A DNA stretch of 41,270 nucleotides from the NCBI RefSeq assembly GCF_002920575.1, contig NZ_PQSQ01000073.1:1-41270 (forward strand), in the 5' to 3' direction. This document shows, in pieces, positions 16,250 through 24,775 of this stretch. The stretch comes from Streptomyces sp. Ru73. Lineage in GTDB: Bacteria > Actinomycetota > Actinomycetes > Streptomycetales > Streptomycetaceae. A model generated the notes under the pieces. That model was given only the letters and a program-made list of their open reading frames with translations. It was not told the origin of the DNA and ran no database searches. Position numbers and translations under genes: made by a program. Numbering within the stretch: position 1 is the stretch's first letter; each line of letters opens with the position of its first letter.

Positions 16250-16852
16250 TCAGCTGCCGGCGCCGGCCCGCCCCCAGTCCTGGCCCGCGCGCTCCCACGC
16301 CTCGTCCCAGGCGCGGTACCGGCGGCGCATCAGCTGCCACAGCACCAGCCGACGGCCGCCCTCGACCACGGCGCCGACGAGGGCACCCGTGCCCAGTCCG
16401 GCGAGCACCGCGTGGGAACTCGCGGTGGAGGTGTCCATCGGGCGGGGCGTGATGCGGCCCCGGTCATCGGTCCAGATGCGGAAGCGGTCACCGGGCTCCA
16501 CGGGGCGCGGCGCCGCCACCGGCCCGATGTGCCGGCTGCCGTCCACGCCGCGCCAATTGGCCAGCACCCTGCGGTGCGCGTCGCGGCGGGTGGCCGTCTC
16601 GGGGTCGGGATCCACGGGGGGATGCGGCAGCAGCCGGTCCACCTGCGCCCACACCAGGTGCCGTTCGGCCAGCTGGGACCGCACGGCCTCCTGGAGCACG
16701 CCGTCGGCGGTCCGGGCCGTGGCCCAGCCGGCCGCCGCTCCGCCGAGGACGATCAGCAGGGCGGCGGCGAGCGCCAGCCACGCCTCGGCGAGATCGGTGC
16801 CACGCCGCAGCGGATTGCGCCGCCAGCGCCAGAGTCCACTCATCGCTCGCAC
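16250..16852 (-). CDS. Rv1733c-family two-TM membrane protein
   Basis: 200 aa. Two transmembrane segments (about 24-46, WLALAAALLIVLGGAAAGWA, and about 148-165, AVLAGLGTGALVGAVVEGG) flank an external domain. That domain carries the family pattern WARTADGVLQ-like helix, EPGDRFRIWTDDRGRITP and a cluster of acidic and aromatic residues. This matches the Rv1733c family, multiplied in Streptomyces and of unknown function. GTG at 16852 is preferred because AAGGGGGGTG lies about 7 nt upstream; the ATG at 16843 is the alternative. It is 175 bp upstream of the beta-helix/AAA+ gene on the same strand. Confidence 0.85.
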   Translation of the reverse strand: MRAMSGLWRWRRNPLRRGTDLAEAWLALAAALLIVLGGAAAGWATARTADGVLQEAVRSQLAERHLVWAQVDRLLPHPPVDPDPETATRRDAHRRVLANWRGVDGSRHIGPVAAPRPVEPGDRFRIWTDDRGRITPRPMDTSTASSHAVLAGLGTGALVGAVVEGGRRLVLWQLMRRRYRAWDEAWERAGQDWGRAGAGS

Positions 16853-17181
16853 GGTCCGGCACCCCCCTTCCGTGTGCCTAACTACCTCATTCCGTGCCCC
16901 ACATGCACGCTTTTCACCAAGTGGAGAGCAGAATCACCGGACATGACCCTGCTCGGCGGCGGCCGTCGCGACATGGTGCGGGAGGCGGGTGCTCCGGGGC
17001 GCGAGGCGCCCGGCGCCCCACCGGTACGGACCGCCACTCTATCGCTGCCGGGTGTGACGGCCGTGCGACGGGAGGCCGCGAGAGGGCCGTGAGAGGGCCC
17101 GGAGAGCGGGCGGGGCTGTGCGGGGTGCGGGAAGTGGCGCGAGGACGCTGAGCGGCCATCCAGGGCCCTTGTCGCGGGCGT
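16853..17181. promoter_or_regulatory. Intergenic region with a minus-strand promoter candidate
   Basis: 329 bp without a gene. TAGTTA on the minus strand (16884-16879) is a good -10 box, placed 26 nt before the Rv1733c-family GTG. From about 16975 to 17181 the DNA is very GC-rich and shows only short direct repeats of GAGAGGGCC (near 17081-17100). I see nothing else. Confidence 0.4.
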
Positions 17182-17622
17182 TCAGGACAGTCGTATCGCC
17201 AGCGTGACCACCGCGCCGCCCACCGGACCGCGGTCGATCGTCAGCCGGTCGGCGACCAGCCGGGCCATCCACAGCCCGCGCCCCGTGGGCGCACCGTCCA
17301 GCCCCGGCAGCAGCTCGGGGATGACGGAGTCCGTGAAACCGGGGCCGGAGTCGGTGACCAGGCACTCCAACTCGTCCTGGACCCGGCGCAGGACGAGCCG
17401 GCCGCTGCCGCCCGCGTGCTCCACGGCGTTGCCCGCCACCTCGTCCACCGCCAGCACGAATTCGCCGCGCCGCGGCTCGGCCAGCCCCTCACGGGCCGCG
17501 CACTCCTCGACGAGCAGCCGCACCTGCGGGAGCAGCCGGGCGGTGAAGCGGCGCTGCAGCAGATATCTGGCACCCGGCTCGTCGGTGGTGCCCTGGGGGC
17601 GAGCGGACTCGGGGATCAGCAC
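17182..17622 (-). CDS. ATP-binding protein (HATPase_c_2), second gene of the MEDS pair
   Basis: 146 aa. A compact RsbW-like GHKL ATPase. The N-box is VLAVDEVAGNAVEHAGG (about 56-72), G1 is TDSGPGF and G2 is PTGRGLWMARLVAD. It ends GAVVTLAIRLS. GTG at 17622 overlaps the stop of the upstream MEDS/STAS gene by 7 bp, so the two proteins are made together in similar amounts. Expected role: an anti-sigma-type kinase or ATPase paired with the STAS domain of its partner. The target sigma factor is not in the window. Confidence 0.85.
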   Translation of the reverse strand: MLIPESARPQGTTDEPGARYLLQRRFTARLLPQVRLLVEECAAREGLAEPRRGEFVLAVDEVAGNAVEHAGGSGRLVLRRVQDELECLVTDSGPGFTDSVIPELLPGLDGAPTGRGLWMARLVADRLTIDRGPVGGAVVTLAIRLS

Positions 17623-18512
17623 GGGCGTGCCACCTCCGACAGCGTCAGCCGCGGAATCGATGAGGCCCCCAGCCGTTGCAGGAGGCGGAGCTGCACCGGG
17701 CCGCACCGCACGTCGACCCGGTCGTGGCCGTCTGCGTCCTGGACCATCGAGAGGAGCACGGTGGCGCAGCCGACCGACAGGAAGTGCAGCCGGTACAGGT
17801 CGAGGACGAGCCGGCCCGTGGCCGCGCTCTGTGCCAGGGCCAGCTCCAGGGTGGTGCGGAGCAGCCGCTTCGTCGCCGTGTCCGCCTCGCCCACGAAGCA
17901 CAGCGCGCCGTCCGGTGCCCGCTCGGCGCGCAGTGCGCCGAGCCGCTCCAGGAGGTTGCGGGGGTGCGCGTCCGCCATGGCGGTGAGCACCTCGGGGGCG
18001 AACCAGCGCCGGTCGTACGCGCAGATCTCGCTGTACGGGCGGTCCCGGAACAGGTCGTGGGCGTTCGACTCGCGGTGCATCATCGTGTGCACGTCCGCGC
18101 CGAGGTCCGGCACCCAGTGCATGTCGATGAACGTCCGCAGGCCCGTGAACCCCTCCGCGACGGCCCGCGCGGTCTCCTCGCGCAGCCGGCTCCACTGCCG
18201 GTCGGCCGTGAAGGCGGGGTCGGGGCTGATGAGCCGGCGCATGCTGCTGAGCACCAGCCGGCCCTCCGCGCGGGCCGTGGCCGTGGTGCGGTGGGGGAAG
18301 TCCAGCCGGGCCAGGACCTCTTCCTCGCTGACGGCGGGGTGCGGGAAGACGATGACCCGCTCGCCGCGGGCCAGGCCGAGCCGGGTGAAGGCGGTCAGGG
18401 TCTCCCAGCGGACCTCGTCGTTGTCGTAGCTGACGAAAGCGTGGTCGCCGGGCCGCATGTGGTGCACCGGGATCAGGCGCGCGTCCGACGCGTCCCCGGC
18501 GGGCATCCGCAC
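17616..18512 (-). CDS. MEDS-domain plus STAS-domain regulatory protein
   Basis: 298 aa. Residues 15-180 form a MEDS (DcmR sensory) domain: RPGDHAFVSYDNDEVRWETL, VIVFPHP, then LTAMADAHPRNL as the linker helix. The C-terminal 100 residues form a STAS-like anti-anti-sigma domain with the core LVLDLYRLHFLSVGCATVL. MEDS domains are thought to bind hydrocarbon-derived ligands. The STAS core carries L-H-F-L-S-V where many antagonists have a phosphorylatable D-S, so a Ser (LSV) remains available. GTG at 18512 follows AGGGGGA; an ATG 6 nt downstream is the alternative. It overlaps the HATPase gene and probably antagonises it (inference). Confidence 0.82.
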   Translation of the reverse strand: MRMPAGDASDARLIPVHHMRPGDHAFVSYDNDEVRWETLTAFTRLGLARGERVIVFPHPAVSEEEVLARLDFPHRTTATARAEGRLVLSSMRRLISPDPAFTADRQWSRLREETARAVAEGFTGLRTFIDMHWVPDLGADVHTMMHRESNAHDLFRDRPYSEICAYDRRWFAPEVLTAMADAHPRNLLERLGALRAERAPDGALCFVGEADTATKRLLRTTLELALAQSAATGRLVLDLYRLHFLSVGCATVLLSMVQDADGHDRVDVRCGPVQLRLLQRLGASSIPRLTLSEVARPC

Positions 18513-18700
18513 GTGAATCCCCCTGTCGCAATACAGTGCGCTCACCATAGGCAGCGCGGGCCGGGCCCCGCAACGCGGCCGGGAGGGGAAGCGCGAGGTG
18601 CACGGCGGTACGCGTAACCGTGCCGCGCCGCGCCTCGGGACGCGGGCGCGGCGGGGCGCGGAAACAGGGCGTCGCGGCAGCACGGGCACGCCTGCTGACG

Positions 18701-19525
18701 TCAGCTCAGGACCTCGAAGTCGTCACCGGTCCTGAGGGTGCCGCGCGTCTCCGGTATGAGGTTCTGCCCGAACACCAGGTCGTCGCCGAAGCGGCGGTGG
18801 CGGGCGAGGGTGCGCAGCGGCTCCTTGCCGCGCTCGGCGGTGCGCTGGTCGGTGGTGGTCACCACGCAGCGGTCGGAGGGCTTGGCGACGCGGAAGGTCA
18901 CCTCGCCGATCCGCACCCGCCGCCAGTCGTCCTCGGCCCACGGAGCCGTGCCCTCGATGACCACGTTCGGCCGGAACCGGTCCATCGGCAGCGGGCCCTC
19001 GTCGGCGTGGTCGCCCTGGGCGATCAGGGAGTTGAGGGCGTCCAGCGAGGACGCGGTGGTGAGCAGTAGCGGGAAGCCGTCGGCGAAGCTGACCGTGTCG
19101 CCGGGCCGTGCGTACTCCTGGTGCACGGCGCGGCGGACGGCCGGGGCGTCCATGTGGACGAGCGTGACCTCGGTGCCCAGGTACGTGCCGAACCACTCGG
19201 CGGCTTCGGCGGAAGCGGGCACGGCGTCCACCTTGTCCCGCCAGACCTGCACCGGGACGGTCGCGCCGGGGTCGGGGACCTCCACGGACAGGTCCGCCAT
19301 CCCCGGCGCGCTGAGCCTGATTCCCCCGTCAGGCCGTGCCTCCGCGACGGCGAGCGCCAGCCGCGGCCGGGACCGCTGCGTGACGAGCCGCCGCTCCTCG
19401 TCGACCAGCATCCAGCGCCGGTCGCCCGCCAGGCCCCACGGCTCCACCTCGGCGGAGTCGGGGGAGGTACCCGCGAGCGACTTCACCGGGTACAGCTGGA
19501 GGGCACGGAGGCATGAGTTCGGCAT
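18701..19525 (-). CDS. MOSC domain-containing protein (YcbX/mARC-like)
   Basis: 274 aa, typical length. The N-terminal MOSC_N barrel starts LRALQLYPVKSLAGTSPDSAEVEPWGLAGDRRWML-like strands. The MOSC domain contains MDRFRPNVVIEG and KPSDRCVVTTTDQ, whose Cys is the expected molybdenum ligand. The C-terminus has FGQNLIPETRGTLRTGD. Relatives carry the molybdenum cofactor and reduce N-hydroxylated compounds with a separate electron donor, which is not encoded here. The first ATG of the conserved part (19525) is used. Single gene. Confidence 0.9.
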   Translation of the reverse strand: MPNSCLRALQLYPVKSLAGTSPDSAEVEPWGLAGDRRWMLVDEERRLVTQRSRPRLALAVAEARPDGGIRLSAPGMADLSVEVPDPGATVPVQVWRDKVDAVPASAEAAEWFGTYLGTEVTLVHMDAPAVRRAVHQEYARPGDTVSFADGFPLLLTTASSLDALNSLIAQGDHADEGPLPMDRFRPNVVIEGTAPWAEDDWRRVRIGEVTFRVAKPSDRCVVTTTDQRTAERGKEPLRTLARHRRFGDDLVFGQNLIPETRGTLRTGDDFEVLS

Positions 19526-19591
19526 GTGCCCATCCTGCCAGCCGGCTCGGACAATTGGCCGGACGGCCGGACAGTTGTCCGAGTAGCGGGC

Positions 19592-20026
19592 TCAGTAGCC
19601 GCGCGGCGGCTGCGGACGGCCGTACGGGTCCTCGTACGGAGCGGGGCGCGGCGCGACCGGGGCCGCCGGGCGCATCGCTTCGTACCCCGTGCTCATCGGC
19701 CGCCGCGGCTGCTGATGCTGGCCCGGGTAGCCCTGCGGACCGGACTGCTGCGGGATGTAGGGCGTCGGCGCGGGCTGCATCGGGGCCTGCGCGGGGTACC
19801 CCTGCTGCGCGGGCGTGTGCGAGGGGCCCGAGGGGAGTGCGGGGAGCGCCGGCAGGGCCGGTGCCGAGTACGAGGACGACGAGCCGATGTCGTACGGCGG
19901 CTGGACCCTGATCGGGGCGATCTGGGGTGTGCCGCGCTCGGCGACGAGGCTGTCGTAGATCGGGGTGTCCGGGAAGGAGGGCGAAGCGTAGTAGCCGCCG
20001 CCGTAGGTAGAGCGGGGGGAGGTCAT
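19592..20026 (-). CDS. DUF6643 family protein, Pro/Tyr-rich
   Basis: 144 aa. The conserved start MTSPRSTYGGGYYASPSFPD and the next block TPIYDSLVAERGTPQIAPIR identify the Streptomyces DUF6643 family. The rest is disordered, rich in Pro, Gln, Tyr and Ala, ending PYGRPQPPRGY. There is no membrane segment or catalytic motif. AGAGG almost touches the ATG at 20026. It shares a divergent 259-bp region with the TerD-like gene. Function unknown. Confidence 0.8.
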   Translation of the reverse strand: MTSPRSTYGGGYYASPSFPDTPIYDSLVAERGTPQIAPIRVQPPYDIGSSSSYSAPALPALPALPSGPSHTPAQQGYPAQAPMQPAPTPYIPQQSGPQGYPGQHQQPRRPMSTGYEAMRPAAPVAPRPAPYEDPYGRPQPPRGY

Positions 20027-20285
20027 GCCTCTTAAGTTAAGCCCACGATGTGCTGGTTGGGGAGCCTGAAAAGAGGGTTGTTTTACGTGTCGGTAGTGGT
20101 GGCGGATCACTAATGCGGGTGAACCTGGGAAAATCGGTCGCCAACACCCGTTTGAAACGTGTAAAGGCCCACCCACCAACAGGTGAAATCTTGCCTTCCG
20201 CACGAGGTCCGGAGCGCGTCGGGCACCCCGTAGGTTGGGAGGTGGCGCGCCGCGAAGCGGGAGCGCGAATCCGAAGGAGGCGGCC
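20027..20285. promoter_or_regulatory. AT-richer divergent promoter region (DUF6643 / TerD)
   Basis: About 259 bp, clearly AT-richer at 20030-20200 than the surrounding genes. TAGGTT near 20231, about 50 nt before the TerD ATG, is a plausible plus-strand -10. On the minus strand, CATTAGTGAT (about 20105-20114) could serve the DUF6643 gene. The TerD gene has a perfect GAAGGAGG Shine-Dalgarno. Confidence 0.45.
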
Positions 20286-21644
20286 ATGTCGATGCCCAAG
20301 GGGGGCAACGCTCCGGTGGAGTCCGGTGCGGTACGGATCGAGGTCAGCTGGCGGACTGGTCCCGGCGTCCCGGACGTGGACGCCTCCGCGCTGCTCCTGA
20401 GCGGCGGCAAGGTGCGGCACGACGGCGACTTCGTGTTCTACAACCAGCCGGTGCACGCCTCCGGCGCCGTACGCCACGAGGGCAGGCGGACCGCGGACGG
20501 CACGGCGGCCGACACCCTCGCCGTCGACCTCGCGGCCGTGGAGCCGGCGGTCGAGCGCGTGGTGCTCGCGGCCTCGGCGGACGGCGGAACGTTCGGTCAG
20601 GTGCCGGAGCTGCGCGTACGGGTCCTCGACGCGGCGGGCGCCGTACCCGGAGGCACGGCGCACGCGGCCCCTGATGGCGCGGAGCTCGTGCGGTTCGACA
20701 GCCGGGACGCCACCGTGGAGACCGCCTTCGTGCTCGGCGAGCTCTACCGGCGGCAGGGCGGCTGGAAGTTCCGCGCGGTCGGCCAGGGCTACGACCGCGG
20801 CCTGGCCGGGCTGGCGACCGACTACGGGATCACCGTCGACGACCCGGGCCCGGCACCCGCCGCCGCGGCTTCCGGGGCGCCGGCGACCGTCCCGAGCGCG
20901 CCGGCGGCCGCCCCGGCGCGCGTGCTGACGCCGGGTCAACCGGATGCGTCAACTCCCGCGCCCCCGGCGCGCGCGACAACCGCGCCCGCCCCCGCCCCGG
21001 TACGCCTCTCGAAAGTCACCCTGACGAAGGAAGCCCCAGCCGTTTCGCTGACGAAGCAAGGGGGCACCTCGGGCGAACTCCGCGTGAACCTCAACTGGCA
21101 GACGCGCCCGGCGCCCCAGGGGGCGGGCTGGGGCCGCAAGCTGAGCCGGGCGCTCGCCGGCCCCGCGGCGCTCGACCTCGACCTGTGCGCGCTGTACGAA
21201 CTCACCGACGGCAGCAAGGGCGTGGTCCAGGCGCTCGGCAACGCCTTCGGCTCGCTGCACGGCCCGCCGTACATCCACCTCGACGGCGACGACCGCACCG
21301 GCGCCGTTTCCACCGGCGAGAACCTCACGGTCAGCCTGGACCACCAGCACCTCATCAAGCGGATCCTGCTCTTCGTCACCATCTACGAAGGCGCGCGCAG
21401 CTTCGAAGGGCTGAACGCCACGGTGACGCTCACCCCGCAGCGCGGCGCGTCCGTCGACTTCTCCCTCGACGAGTGCACCGTCCCGTCCAACGTGTGCGCC
21501 CTGGCGCTGCTCCTCAACACCGGCAGCGAACTGGTCGTCCAGCGCGAGGCCCGCTACCTCGTGCCCGAACGGGGCGTCAGCCCGCAGCGCACGGTGGACC
21601 AGGCGTACGGGTGGGGAATGCGCTGGGCGCCGGGCCGGAAGTGA
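20286..21644 (+). CDS. TerD-family protein with a second, TerA-like domain
   Basis: 452 aa, about twice a single TerD domain. The N-terminal TerD module (about 12-180) has RIEVSWRTGPGVPDVDASALLL, the NQPVHASGAVRHEG stretch, and the GELYRRQGGWKFRAVGQGY signature. A Pro/Ala-rich linker (about 185-240) follows. The second module (about 255-452) starts GELRVNLNWQTRP, includes LDLDLCALYELTDGSKGVVQ and IHLDGDDRTG with acidic calcium-type residues, and resembles TerA. TerD proteins bind calcium and act in tellurite and stress responses; in Streptomyces they also affect differentiation. No other ter gene lies in the window. Confidence 0.9.
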   Translation: MSMPKGGNAPVESGAVRIEVSWRTGPGVPDVDASALLLSGGKVRHDGDFVFYNQPVHASGAVRHEGRRTADGTAADTLAVDLAAVEPAVERVVLAASADGGTFGQVPELRVRVLDAAGAVPGGTAHAAPDGAELVRFDSRDATVETAFVLGELYRRQGGWKFRAVGQGYDRGLAGLATDYGITVDDPGPAPAAAASGAPATVPSAPAAAPARVLTPGQPDASTPAPPARATTAPAPAPVRLSKVTLTKEAPAVSLTKQGGTSGELRVNLNWQTRPAPQGAGWGRKLSRALAGPAALDLDLCALYELTDGSKGVVQALGNAFGSLHGPPYIHLDGDDRTGAVSTGENLTVSLDHQHLIKRILLFVTIYEGARSFEGLNATVTLTPQRGASVDFSLDECTVPSNVCALALLLNTGSELVVQREARYLVPERGVSPQRTVDQAYGWGMRWAPGRK

Positions 21645-21681
21645 GCCCGGCAGCCGCGCGGGCCCGTACCCGGCCGTGCCG

Positions 21682-22941
21682 CTACGCGCCCTCGGACGCC
21701 TCTCCGGGCGCCGCCCCCGTGGGCGGCGCCCCGTACGTCCGCCCCTTCCAGGCGGCGCCGCGCCCCCTGTAGTGCTGCACGGCCGAGTCGACCGTCATCA
21801 GCAGGTACAGCAGCGCGGTGAACGGCAACAGGGGAGCCGTCCACGGCGGCAGCCCGTAGTAGCGCAGCATCGGCACATACGTGCCCGCCATCAGCGCCCA
21901 CGCCGTGCCCCCGAGGACGGCGGCCGGCGCGGCACCGGCCACCAGGCCCGCGACCAGCGCGACCGGCGGCACCGGATAGACCAGCGCCAGCCCCAGCACC
22001 GTGCCCGCCAACAGCAGCGGACTGTGCAGCAGTTGCGCGTACGCGCTGCGCGCCACCATCCGCCACAGGTCGGCCAGGCGCGGATACGGACGCACGCTGT
22101 CCACGTGGTCGGCGAGACCCAGCCAGATCCGCCCCGAGCCCGGCCCCTGCCGGCCCCCGGAGCGCTTCACGGCGCGCGCCAGCGTCACGTCGTCGATCAC
22201 CGCGTGCCGGATGCGGTCGGGAATGCCGGCCCGCTCGGCGGCGTCCCGGCGCAGCAGGACGCAGCCGCCGGCCGCCGCAGCGGTACGCGCGCCCGGCCGG
22301 TTCACCCAGCGGAACGGGTACAGCTGCCCGAAGAAGTACACGAACGCCGGAACGATCAGCCGCTCCCAGAAGTCCGCCACCCGCAGCCGCGCCATCTGCG
22401 ACACCAGATCCAGGTCGGCCGCGCGCGCCGCGGACACGAGGGAGCGCAGGCTGTCCGGCCCGTGCGCGATGTCCGCGTCGGTCAGCAGCAGGTACTCCGC
22501 GTCCGTGTGCTCCCGGGCGAGCGCCATGCCGTGCCGTACGGCCCACAGCTTGCCCGTCCAGCCGGGAGCCGGTTCGCCGGGCGAGGTCACGGTCAGCGGC
22601 AGCCCGCCGTGCCCGGCGGCGAGGGCCCGGGCCAGCTCCCCGGTGCCGTCCGTGCTGCCGTCGTCGACGAGGAAGACCTCGGCGCGCCCCGGATACGCCT
22701 GCGCCAGCACCGACGGCAGGCTCGCCGGCAGCACCGCCGCCTCGTCCCGCGCGGGGATCACGACGGCCACGGAGGGCCAGTCGCCGGCCGCCCCGGGAAG
22801 GCCCTGTGCGGCCCCTGGACGGCCGTCCGGCGGCCGGCGGGCCGTCCCGGACGGCAGGCGTACGTCCGTCCGCCAGAAGAAACCCTGGCCCGCCAGCAGC
22901 CACACCCACGCCGCCAGCGACGCCCCAGCGATCCATGCCAT
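21682..22941 (-). CDS. Glycosyltransferase family 2, HpnB-like
   Basis: 419 aa. One N-terminal membrane helix, then a GT-A domain: VAVVIPARDEAAVLP (57-71), FLVDDGSTDGT (90-100), the family motif WTGKLWAVRHG and LLTDADI (152-158, the DxD-type site), then QMARLRVADFWERL. The C-terminal 130 residues hold about four membrane helices. The arrangement matches hopene-associated HpnB, a membrane glycosyltransferase, but no hopanoid gene is near. ATG 22941 follows GGGGTGG. It converges with the TerD gene (37 bp apart) and diverges from the racemase-like gene. Confidence 0.85.
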   Translation of the reverse strand: MAWIAGASLAAWVWLLAGQGFFWRTDVRLPSGTARRPPDGRPGAAQGLPGAAGDWPSVAVVIPARDEAAVLPASLPSVLAQAYPGRAEVFLVDDGSTDGTGELARALAAGHGGLPLTVTSPGEPAPGWTGKLWAVRHGMALAREHTDAEYLLLTDADIAHGPDSLRSLVSAARAADLDLVSQMARLRVADFWERLIVPAFVYFFGQLYPFRWVNRPGARTAAAAGGCVLLRRDAAERAGIPDRIRHAVIDDVTLARAVKRSGGRQGPGSGRIWLGLADHVDSVRPYPRLADLWRMVARSAYAQLLHSPLLLAGTVLGLALVYPVPPVALVAGLVAGAAPAAVLGGTAWALMAGTYVPMLRYYGLPPWTAPLLPFTALLYLLMTVDSAVQHYRGRGAAWKGRTYGAPPTGAAPGEASEGA

Positions 22942-23024
22942 CACAGCCACCCCGGCAGTCTGCCGCACGGCTGACCGGCGGCCGTGGAGGCGGCCCGGTG
23001 CGGCCCGCACAGGGCCCGGCTGAG

Positions 23025-23030
23025 TAAAGT
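23025..23030 (+). promoter_or_regulatory. Putative -10 box TAAAGT of a leaderless racemase transcript
   Basis: TAAAGT is followed by 6 nt and the GTG at 23037, with no Shine-Dalgarno. A clear -35 is not visible. Confidence 0.5.
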
Positions 23031-23036
23031 GTCCGG

Positions 23037-23876
23037 GTGAAGATCGCGCTCATGGACTCCGGCACCGGCCTGCTCGCGGCCGCCGCGGCCGTGCGGCGGC
23101 TGCGGCCCGACGCCGCCCTCGTGCTCTCCTCCGACCCCGACGGCATGCCCTGGGGCCCACGGACCCCCGCCGACCTCACCGAGCGCGCGCTCGCGGTCGC
23201 CAGGCACGCCGCGGCGCACCGTCCGGACGCCCTGATCGTCGCCTGCAACACCGCCTCCGTCCACGCGCTGCCCACGCTCCGCGCCGAGCTGGAGCCGGAC
23301 CTCCCGGTCATCGGCACCGTCCCCGCGATCAAGCCGGCAGCGGCCGCCGGCGGCCCGGTGGCCATCTGGGCCACGCCCGCCACCACCGGCAGCCCGTACC
23401 AGCGCGGCCTGATCCGCAGCTTCGCGGCGGACACGGAGGTGGCCGAGGTGCCGTGCCCCGGCCTCGCCGACGCCGTGGAGGCCGCCGACGAGGCGGCGAT
23501 CTCCGCCGCGATCACCAGGGCGGCGGCCCTCACTCCACCGGACGTACGCTCCGTCGTCCTCGGCTGCACGCACTACGAGCTCGTCGCGGACCGCATCAGG
23601 GACGCGGTGCAGCGCCCCGAAGGGCCCGCGCTCACGCTGTACGGGTCGGCCGAGGCGGTCGCCGCCCAGGCGCTCCGCCGCATCGGTGCCGAACCGGCTC
23701 CGGCGGCCACCCCCAGCCGTGAGCTGACCGTCCTCCTCAGTGGCCGCGCGGGCACGCTCCCGGAGGCGGCGCTGGCCTACGAAGAGGGCAGGCTGCTCGC
23801 CGGTACGGCCACCGGCGCCCCTACGGGTGCCGCGGTCCCCGCGCCCGGAGAGCCGGCCGCGGAACCGGCGCACTGA
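23037..23876 (+). CDS. Glutamate/aspartate racemase-family protein (MurI paralogue)
   Basis: 279 aa. It keeps the cofactor-independent glutamate racemase active site: Asp7-Ser8 (MDSGTG), Cys70-Asn-Thr72 (VACNTAS) and Cys177-Thr-His179 (VLGCTHYEL). The usual DSGxGGL reads DSGTGLL. A substrate-loop region DPDGMPWGPR (33-42) corresponds to the MurI 'D-x-x-x-x-P-Y-G' element with Trp-Gly in place of Tyr-Gly. It should racemise a small acidic amino acid. It is not in a cell-wall gene cluster, so it is probably an accessory paralogue. The 5' side diverges from the HpnB-like gene. Confidence 0.85.
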   Translation: MKIALMDSGTGLLAAAAAVRRLRPDAALVLSSDPDGMPWGPRTPADLTERALAVARHAAAHRPDALIVACNTASVHALPTLRAELEPDLPVIGTVPAIKPAAAAGGPVAIWATPATTGSPYQRGLIRSFAADTEVAEVPCPGLADAVEAADEAAISAAITRAAALTPPDVRSVVLGCTHYELVADRIRDAVQRPEGPALTLYGSAEAVAAQALRRIGAEPAPAATPSRELTVLLSGRAGTLPEAALAYEEGRLLAGTATGAPTGAAVPAPGEPAAEPAH

Positions 23877-24063
23877 GAGGCGCTGCGGGCAGCGGCCCTC
23901 CAAGAGGCGCCGCGCCGTAGCGGCCACCCGGACGTCACGTGTCCGGCGTATTACGGACGGGTCCGCTGAAGGACCGGCTCCGCCTCGTCGGCATCCGTAC
24001 CACCCCGCGTCTCGTGCGTCACAGTGTGCCGCGTCGCCCGCTGCCGGGCGGGGGCGGGGCGCG

Positions 24064-24069
24064 TACGCT
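24064..24069 (+). promoter_or_regulatory. Putative -10 box TACGCT of a leaderless transcript
   Basis: TACGCT lies 7 nt before the ATG at 24077 and no Shine-Dalgarno is present, which fits a leaderless mRNA. Confidence 0.45.
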
Positions 24070-24076
24070 GCGAACC

Positions 24077-24667
24077 ATGAGGGACCACCCCCAGGAGGGG
24101 GCAGCTGCCCCCCACGGCAACGGCGCGCAGGACTCGCCCTGCGCCTCCGTACCCGAGGTCTGGCACGGCCGGGCGACCAACCGCTTCCAGTGGCTGCTGG
24201 CCGCCGCCGGCGCCGCGTGCATGGCGCTGGGCATCGAACTGGCGGTCGACAACGCCTGGACGTCGGGCGCGACCCCGCTGGTCATGGCCGTCGTCGGCTG
24301 CGTCGCCGCCGGACTGCTCGTCCTCTTCGGCACGCTCGCCTTCGTCCACGTGGCCGTACGGGTCGACAAGGACTGTCTGGAGGTGCGCTGCGGCCACATC
24401 GGACTGCCGCGCCGGCGCATCCCCCTCACCCACGTGGTGGACGTCGACTTCGCGCCGCGCGTCACGCCCTGCCACTGGGGCGGCTGGGGCTACCGCTGGC
24501 GCCCCGAGCAGGGGACGGGCGTCATCGTGCGGCGCGGTGAGGCGGTGATCCTCAGGCTCGGCGACGGCCGTACCTTCACGGTCACCGTCGACGACGCGGA
24601 GGCCGCGGTCCGCTGCATCCGCTCCCGCCTCGGCCTCGAACCGAAGCCGGCCAGGGGCACCGCCTAG
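24077..24667 (+). CDS. Two-TM membrane protein with a PH-like C-terminal domain
   Basis: 196 aa. A soluble head (1-45) leads to two transmembrane helices (about 50-70, FQWLLAAAGAACMALGIEL; about 80-103, MAVVGCVAAGLLVLFGTLAFV). A beta-rich tail follows: VDKDCLEVRCGHIGLPRRRIPLTHVVDVDF and VIVRRGEAVILRLGDGRTFTVTVDD. This tail layout resembles bacterial PH-like (bPH) domains of small Streptomyces membrane proteins. ATG 24077 is chosen for the TACGCT box; an open frame continues upstream but has promoter-like composition. Function unknown. Confidence 0.75.
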   Translation: MRDHPQEGAAAPHGNGAQDSPCASVPEVWHGRATNRFQWLLAAAGAACMALGIELAVDNAWTSGATPLVMAVVGCVAAGLLVLFGTLAFVHVAVRVDKDCLEVRCGHIGLPRRRIPLTHVVDVDFAPRVTPCHWGGWGYRWRPEQGTGVIVRRGEAVILRLGDGRTFTVTVDDAEAAVRCIRSRLGLEPKPARGTA

Positions 24668-24762
24668 CGGGCCGCCACCGGGCCGTACCGGTCCGGGAGA
24701 CCGGCCGCCGCGGAGCGTCCGTCACGCCTCCGAAGCATTTCGTTCCGCCCTGGCGGGCTCGC

Positions 24763-24768
24763 TAGGGT
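24763..24768 (+). promoter_or_regulatory. Putative -10 box TAGGGT of a leaderless NUDIX transcript
   Basis: TAGGGT lies 7 nt before the ATG at 24776. A weak -35 (TTCGTT, 24739-24744) lies 18 bp upstream. No Shine-Dalgarno precedes the ATG. Confidence 0.5.
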
Positions 24769-24775
24769 GCGGGGC

